From: Myxococcales bacterium
GTDB lineage: Bacteria > Myxococcota > Polyangia > Fen-1088
Assembly (NCBI GenBank): GCA_003155465.1
Contig: PMCR01000286.1
Location: 1 to 18,192, forward strand
Length of the DNA stretch: 18,192 nt
Reading direction: 5' to 3'
In this document: positions 13,889 through 18,192 of the stretch, one piece after another
How the letters are laid out: the number at the start of each line of letters is the position of its first letter
Numbering within the stretch: the first letter of the stretch is position 1
Translations under genes and position numbers: made by a program
The notes under the pieces: model-generated
What the model saw: the letters and a program-made list of their open reading frames with translations, nothing else
What the model was told of the DNA's origin: nothing
The model's database searches: none

Positions 13889-15475
13889 CTACCTGCTCAA
13901 TGCGCGGCAGTCGCGTTCCGCTCGCTGTCGCTTGCTGGTCATTGCGGCATCCGCGGGCAGTTTCTTGTAGGCCTCGGCCAGGCTACAGTGGACACTCGGG
14001 TCAAAGGGATTGGCGGCCAATGACGCCAACAGTGGCGCCACCGCAGCGGCGGCGTCTCCTTTGGCCAAGAGGGCCTGTCCGGCAATCAGGTGGGGCCAGG
14101 GCACTTCGGGGTAGAGCGACTGTGCGGACGCGACGGCTTGCAAGGCTCGGTCGGCCAGGCCCATGGCCAGGTAGCTGCGCCCCAGCTTGACTGAAAACAG
14201 CCAATACACCGGGCCGGCCTCTTTGGCGCCCTTTTCATACTCGGCACTGGCGGCCCGCACCCGGCCGCGTGCAAGCATCATGTTGCCCAGGCGCAGGAAG
14301 CGCTCGGCACCGGCGCGCTCCGGGGTGGCCTCGTCTTCAACCGGCGCGCGGCGGGCAGCGATGGCGCTGTCTTTGCGGTACTTGGGCGACAGGGCCTCGA
14401 AGCCTGGGATCATCTTGTAGTGCTGGGCGGCCATGAAGACCCGCCAAGCCTTCTCGAACTCGGCCCAGGTTCCACTGCCGCCATAGGCGCGGGCCACGGC
14501 CATGCGCGCGTCGGCGCCCAGCGCGATCATGGAAAGCACGTTGCGCAGGGCCGGCATGCCCGCGGTTGCATAGAGCAAGGCGACAGCCGTGGTCACCTCG
14601 GCAAAAGCCAGGGACGCGTCCTCGGCGTGCGGCAGCTTGGCCATGGACGGGTGCATGGCATCGAAGCTGATCAGCTTGTGGTTTTGCAGCCCTTTGGCGA
14701 GCAGGTGTTGCAGCGAAGGCGTGAGATCCAGGCCAGGCGGATCCCGCCAGCGGTGTTCGAGAAACTTGGCAAGACCCTCGTGCAGCCACACCGGCGCCCG
14801 ATCATGGGTCGCGCTCGCCACCGCGTAGTGGACCAGCTCGTGCGAAAGGCTGTCCAACCAGGTGTAGCCGAGCCGCATGGCGCGCGGAGTGGACAGCATG
14901 ATGCGGCCCCATTTGGACACCGCGATGGTGCCGGTGCGCTCCACGTCGTCAGTGGTCAGCGCAGTGACCAGCGCCAGGTCGGCCGGGCTGCGCAGGATGT
15001 CCACCGGTATCGGCCGAGACGGGACAAAGCCCAGGTCTGCCTGCAATGCCGCGGTGGCGGCTTCCAGCGCATCCAGGGCGTAGTCGGCAATCACCGCGTC
15101 TTCCGGGGGAAAGCGAATCACGAAATGCGCCGAGCGCCGTTCTTGATGTCCCTCGATGCTGGTCTGCGCGCCCTCGGCCAGGGGCAACAACTCGTTGACC
15201 GGCGTGCCCGCGCCCGCGGCTTTCAACTTGGCCACCGCGGCCGGGTAGTCGCCGCTCAGAAAGCGCTCATATCCCTTTGCGTAGAGCGTATATGCCTCGC
15301 CGGGATGTGTCCGTTCGAGCTCGGCCAGCATCCGGTCCGCATCCGGGAAGCGCCACTGGTCGTACAGCCTGACCACCGTCTCCGCCTCTCCGACGTCGAC
15401 GCCCTCCTCGGCACCCGTGGGAATCGGCGCCGCCAACCACAGCGCAGCCACGGCCAGGGACAGGGTTCGATTCAT
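13889..15475 (-). CDS. Secreted TPR and peptidase-MA (HExxH) domain protein
   Basis: This 528-residue protein has a signal peptide (about 1-22, ending in PTGA) and is probably periplasmic. Helical repeats resembling TPRs occupy about 30-105. A peptidase-MA-like metalloprotease domain follows (about 112-370) with zinc-binding HELVH at 212-216 and a third ligand candidate, Glu233, in WLHEGLAKF. More TPR-like helices fill about 390-510 (ERFLRLGNMMLARG; HLIAGQALLAKGDAAAA). The zinc-site residues are intact, so it may be active, but the substrate is unknown. It starts with ATG at 15473-15475, overlapping the TGA of the DUF4175 gene by four bases, with a GAGGAG site (15484-15489) 8 bases upstream, so the two are translationally coupled. 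A short GC stem (13866-13879) follows the stop but has no T-run. Confidence 0.88.
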   Translation of the reverse strand: MNRTLSLAVAALWLAAPIPTGAEEGVDVGEAETVVRLYDQWRFPDADRMLAELERTHPGEAYTLYAKGYERFLSGDYPAAVAKLKAAGAGTPVNELLPLAEGAQTSIEGHQERRSAHFVIRFPPEDAVIADYALDALEAATAALQADLGFVPSRPIPVDILRSPADLALVTALTTDDVERTGTIAVSKWGRIMLSTPRAMRLGYTWLDSLSHELVHYAVASATHDRAPVWLHEGLAKFLEHRWRDPPGLDLTPSLQHLLAKGLQNHKLISFDAMHPSMAKLPHAEDASLAFAEVTTAVALLYATAGMPALRNVLSMIALGADARMAVARAYGGSGTWAEFEKAWRVFMAAQHYKMIPGFEALSPKYRKDSAIAARRAPVEDEATPERAGAERFLRLGNMMLARGRVRAASAEYEKGAKEAGPVYWLFSVKLGRSYLAMGLADRALQAVASAQSLYPEVPWPHLIAGQALLAKGDAAAAVAPLLASLAANPFDPSVHCSLAEAYKKLPADAAMTSKRQRAERDCRALSR

Positions 15476-18192
15476 CGCACCAGCTCCTCGTAGTACCGGC
15501 GCACCTCATCGCGGAACTTCTCCGGCGCCTGCTCGCGCATGGCTTCCATCAGTTCTTCGCGCCACTCGCGCGGGGCGCGGTACTCGTCGGCTCCGGGAAT
15601 CCGCACCGGCTCGCGTGCCGAGCGCCCGCTGCCGAGCGGGCGCTGGCCCAGTGATTCGCGCAGCTTGCCCAGGCGGTCGGCCGCCTCCTGGGCGCGCCCT
15701 GATCCTTCCACCGCGGCGCCCTGCCGCAAGTCCTTGCTTGCCTGCCGCATCTGCCCGGCAATGCCGCCCAGCTCAGAGCTCGCTATTTCCCCACCCGGCA
15801 CCTGGCCCTGGCGCTTGTCCAACTCTTGCGCCAGCCGTTCAGTGCGCTCGCCGATGCTGTCTTGCCGCTCGCCCATGCCCCGCGCCTGCTCGCGTTGCGC
15901 GGGCGTCAGCGCTTCCTCACTGCGCGGAACCAGCTTGGCCAAGTCGGATGCCAGCTCTTGCGCCAGAGCGCCGGCTTCGTTGATCTGCTGTGAATAGTTG
16001 TCAAGCGAAGAGGACGTCGGCTTGCCCGCGCTGCGTTCCGCGAGCGTGCCCTGCGCCCGGCGCAGACCCGCCACCAGGCGTTCGCTTTCCTTGCGCGCCT
16101 CGGCCCATTCCTTGGCCGGAAGCTGTCGGCGCAGTTGCCGGACGTTGTCGCGCGCGCGCTCCAGATCCGTGCTCAGGGCGGACCCCGCCTCGCGCGGCGG
16201 CGCGCCTCCGATCCGCCGCTGCACACCGTCGAGGCTCTGCTTGGCCTTGGCCAGAAAAGCGTCGAGCAGCGCTTCGATACGGCGTGCCTGTGCCGCCTCG
16301 GTTTCTGCCGCCAACGCTTTGCTGTCCGTGGCCAAGCTGCGCTCGTCGCCTTCCAGATCGCCGATCTTCTTCATGGCCTCGGCCAGGGCCCGGCTTTCCT
16401 GTGGGAAGCGCTCGTGCGCGAAGTCGTCGGCATTCTTGTCGAGCGCCCGCGCAAGTGCCGCCAGGGTGTTGCCCAACTCGGCCAGCGCTTCGGCCAGCGA
16501 GCGGGCGTCGCCCTTTTCCAGCAGCGAATCGAGCCGGGCCGCCTGCTCCATGGCTTTCTTTGGATCAGGCATATTCATCCAATCTGTCGCGACCTCGTTG
16601 CGCTCCTTGACCTCGGCAATCTTGCGCGCCAACTCCGCGATGCGTGCACGCAGGTCGCGGATTTCGCGCTCGATCTGGCGGCGCAACCCTTCGTCGCCGG
16701 CCGCCTGGTAGCGCGCCAGCAGATCCTGCAGGCGCTTGTGCGCGTCAGTCAGTTCCTTGCCCAGTTCGGCCAGGTCGTCGAGGCGTTGCCGGCCAATGAG
16801 ATCGTCGAGCAGAAGCACGGCCGTCTCCAATTCGGCCACATGGCTGGCGCCCGCCGGCCGCAGCCGGTGCAGTCGCGCCGGGGTCAGCGCGCCCTGGTCG
16901 GCCTTCTTGCGCAGCCCCTTGAGCAGGTCCGACTCCTCACGCATCTGCCGTCCCAGTCGATCCGCGATGCCGGCCAGGGACGCCACCAAGGTCCGGCTGG
17001 ACGTGGACTTGCGCCGCTGCTCGTCGACCAGGCGGCCGAGCAGCACCAGGTGCGATTCTTCGGCCTCGTGCAGATCGCGCCAGCGCCACAGGCACTCCAT
17101 GGGCGGCAGGTCGGACGCCGCCTCGCCAAACTCGATGCGGTCGGCCAGGGTGCCGACCAGCTTGTCGAGCACCACGTGTTCCGCCGCCAGATGCTCGTCC
17201 ATGGCTTCGCGCGGATTCTGGATCACGACGGTGAGGGTGCGCGAGGCGCCCATCTTGCTGCCCGAGACGTCGTCGCGGTCAAAGGCCTCGACGTGATAGG
17301 CGACACGCGCGCCAGGCGTCAGCATGGCCGTGGTGGGCTCGAACAAAGTGGTGCCGCGCACCGCCCGCGCGCCCTGCGCGTCCTTGACGGGCGTTCGCTG
17401 CTCGGGCCCGTTGTTGACCCGGTAGACGAGCTCGATGCGGGAAAGGCCGTAGTCGTCGCGGGCGGAGTAGCCCACCTCCACTGGCCTGGGCACGGCCAGC
17501 TCCAGCCGATCAGCCGGCGCCATGATGTCCACCTCAGGCGGCCGGTCCGCTTCGACCACGATGCGATGGGGCCGCATCTCGCGCACCGGCCGTCCGAAGA
17601 GCGGCGACAGCCAGATGCGGTAGCTGTTGTCTTCGTTGACCAGCAGCCCCGCCGACAGCTTGCCGGCCGCCAACGCCACCGGGATCTCGCCCGCCTCGCC
17701 TGACTCGCCCAGAAGCAGTAGCGCATGGCGGGTCGAGCGCAAGGGGCGCATTTCGAGCCGCACTGAAGTTCCCCGCAGCGCCACGATGTCGCCCGTCGAT
17801 CCCTCCACCACCCGTGGCGCCAGCCCTGTGTAGTCCGGGTACTGATAGGTGATGCGGAGGTCGGCAACCAGCGGTTCGCGCGACAGCGTGGCGGCTTCAA
17901 ACCGGCTCGGCCGATGGGCGAGCAGGTGCAAGCCGCGGCCCACGGTGTCGGGTGACAAAGCCACGGCCAGAATCAGCGCTAGGGCTGCCAGCGCGGCGGC
18001 AAGCCCGGCCCGAGCCTGGTCGCGCAGCGGGAGCAAGTGCGCAGGATCGATCGGCGCGGCCGCGTCCGCCACGGCGCCGAAGAAGGCGAGGGTCATCGCT
18101 GGCGAGGTGGAGTTGGGACGCTGGTGATCGTCCCCGACATCAAGCTCGACCGCGGACAGCAGATCGCTGGCCAGCGGCGGGTGGCGTTGGCC
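15472..18192 (-). CDS. DUF4175 family membrane protein, 5' end beyond the window
   Basis: The visible 906 residues match the DUF4175 family: large proteins with N-terminal membrane helices, an Ig-like periplasmic part and a long coiled coil. One membrane helix is visible at about 63-80 (GLAAALAALALILAVAL). Beta-rich sequence follows (about 100-310: YQYPDYTGLAPRVVEGSTGD, then ARDDYGLSRIELVYRV). A Glu/Lys/Arg/Ala-rich coiled coil runs from about 320 to 830. The protein ends in the family's typical 'IPGADEYRAPREWREELMEA' and 'YYEELVR' tail. An ATG at 18094-18096 is not the real start. The 32 codons from there to the edge are open and read as family sequence (HPPLASDLLSAVELDV), so the gene begins past 18192. 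Function is unknown. In other bacteria these genes often follow MoxR/DUF58/DUF4159-type genes, which may lie to the right. Confidence 0.85.
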   Translation of the reverse strand, partial: GQRHPPLASDLLSAVELDVGDDHQRPNSTSPAMTLAFFGAVADAAAPIDPAHLLPLRDQARAGLAAALAALALILAVALSPDTVGRGLHLLAHRPSRFEAATLSREPLVADLRITYQYPDYTGLAPRVVEGSTGDIVALRGTSVRLEMRPLRSTRHALLLLGESGEAGEIPVALAAGKLSAGLLVNEDNSYRIWLSPLFGRPVREMRPHRIVVEADRPPEVDIMAPADRLELAVPRPVEVGYSARDDYGLSRIELVYRVNNGPEQRTPVKDAQGARAVRGTTLFEPTTAMLTPGARVAYHVEAFDRDDVSGSKMGASRTLTVVIQNPREAMDEHLAAEHVVLDKLVGTLADRIEFGEAASDLPPMECLWRWRDLHEAEESHLVLLGRLVDEQRRKSTSSRTLVASLAGIADRLGRQMREESDLLKGLRKKADQGALTPARLHRLRPAGASHVAELETAVLLLDDLIGRQRLDDLAELGKELTDAHKRLQDLLARYQAAGDEGLRRQIEREIRDLRARIAELARKIAEVKERNEVATDWMNMPDPKKAMEQAARLDSLLEKGDARSLAEALAELGNTLAALARALDKNADDFAHERFPQESRALAEAMKKIGDLEGDERSLATDSKALAAETEAAQARRIEALLDAFLAKAKQSLDGVQRRIGGAPPREAGSALSTDLERARDNVRQLRRQLPAKEWAEARKESERLVAGLRRAQGTLAERSAGKPTSSSLDNYSQQINEAGALAQELASDLAKLVPRSEEALTPAQREQARGMGERQDSIGERTERLAQELDKRQGQVPGGEIASSELGGIAGQMRQASKDLRQGAAVEGSGRAQEAADRLGKLRESLGQRPLGSGRSAREPVRIPGADEYRAPREWREELMEAMREQAPEKFRDEVRRYYEELVR
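15788..15818 (+). repeat. 31-base element, copy inside the DUF4175 gene
   Basis: It matches 13825-13855 at 30 of 31 positions. On the coding (minus) strand it encodes DKRQGQVPGGE, in the Gly/Gln-rich segment between the coiled coil and the C-terminal tail. The frame is kept, so if it is an inserted element it was tolerated there. Confidence 0.7.

Noticed and set aside
1..18192. CRISPR array, tRNA, rRNA or insertion sequence
   Set aside because: I saw no regularly spaced repeats, no cloverleaf-like or rRNA core sequences, and no transposase or integrase motifs in any frame. A covariance-model search could still find a small RNA that I cannot see by eye.

Overview
The window is high-GC bacterial chromosome with tightly packed genes. 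I see no rRNA, tRNA, CRISPR array, integrase or transposase. The gene content suggests a deltaproteobacterial or Myxococcota-like organism. The pointers are a small lipoprotein with a Gly/Ser-rich linker after its lipid-anchor cysteine, a DUF4175 giant coiled-coil membrane protein followed by a TPR/peptidase-MA protein, and a lipoprotein alpha-2-macroglobulin next to PBP1C. This placement is inference from style and content, not from a marker gene.

Layout. (1) 1-565: a non-coding stretch with three GGGAACCCT motifs, then a small minus-strand gene of unknown function. (2) 716-1765: a plus-strand aldo/keto reductase of the aldose-1-dehydrogenase type, divergent from the small gene. (3) 1770-2543: a papain-like C1 peptidase on the minus strand, with only four bases between its stop and that of the reductase. 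(4) 2711-10526: a minus-strand operon of a 1921-residue lipoprotein bacterial alpha-2-macroglobulin with a CLEQ thioester, followed after 10 bases by penicillin-binding protein 1C. (5) 10725-13301: a divergent plus-strand DNA adenine methyltransferase resembling the methylase and specificity part of type IIG enzymes, with no room for the usual N-terminal nuclease. (6) 13279-13647: a small predicted lipoprotein on the minus strand, whose 3' end overlaps that of the methyltransferase. (7) 13648-13888: an intergenic spacer with a hairpin, a sigma-54-like site and a 31-base element that recurs inside the DUF4175 gene. (8) 13889-18192: a minus-strand operon of a DUF4175 protein, cut by the right window edge, and a secreted TPR/HExxH peptidase-MA protein joined by a 4-base stop/start overlap.

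How the parts work together. Two envelope modules dominate. The macroglobulin and PBP1C pair is a known arrangement: the macroglobulin is thought to trap foreign proteases that breach the outer membrane, while PBP1C repairs peptidoglycan. Here the macroglobulin has a very acidic, glycine-rich bait-position segment and two further Asp-rich loops, and PBP1C ends before the C-terminal domain found in E. coli PbpC. The second module, DUF4175 with the zinc-peptidase-like TPR protein, is of unknown function and probably continues past the right edge. The methyltransferase is the only sign of a DNA-modification or defence role. I found no clearly new multi-gene system. The best leads are the nuclease-less methyltransferase, the acidic bait segment and the shared 31-base element.
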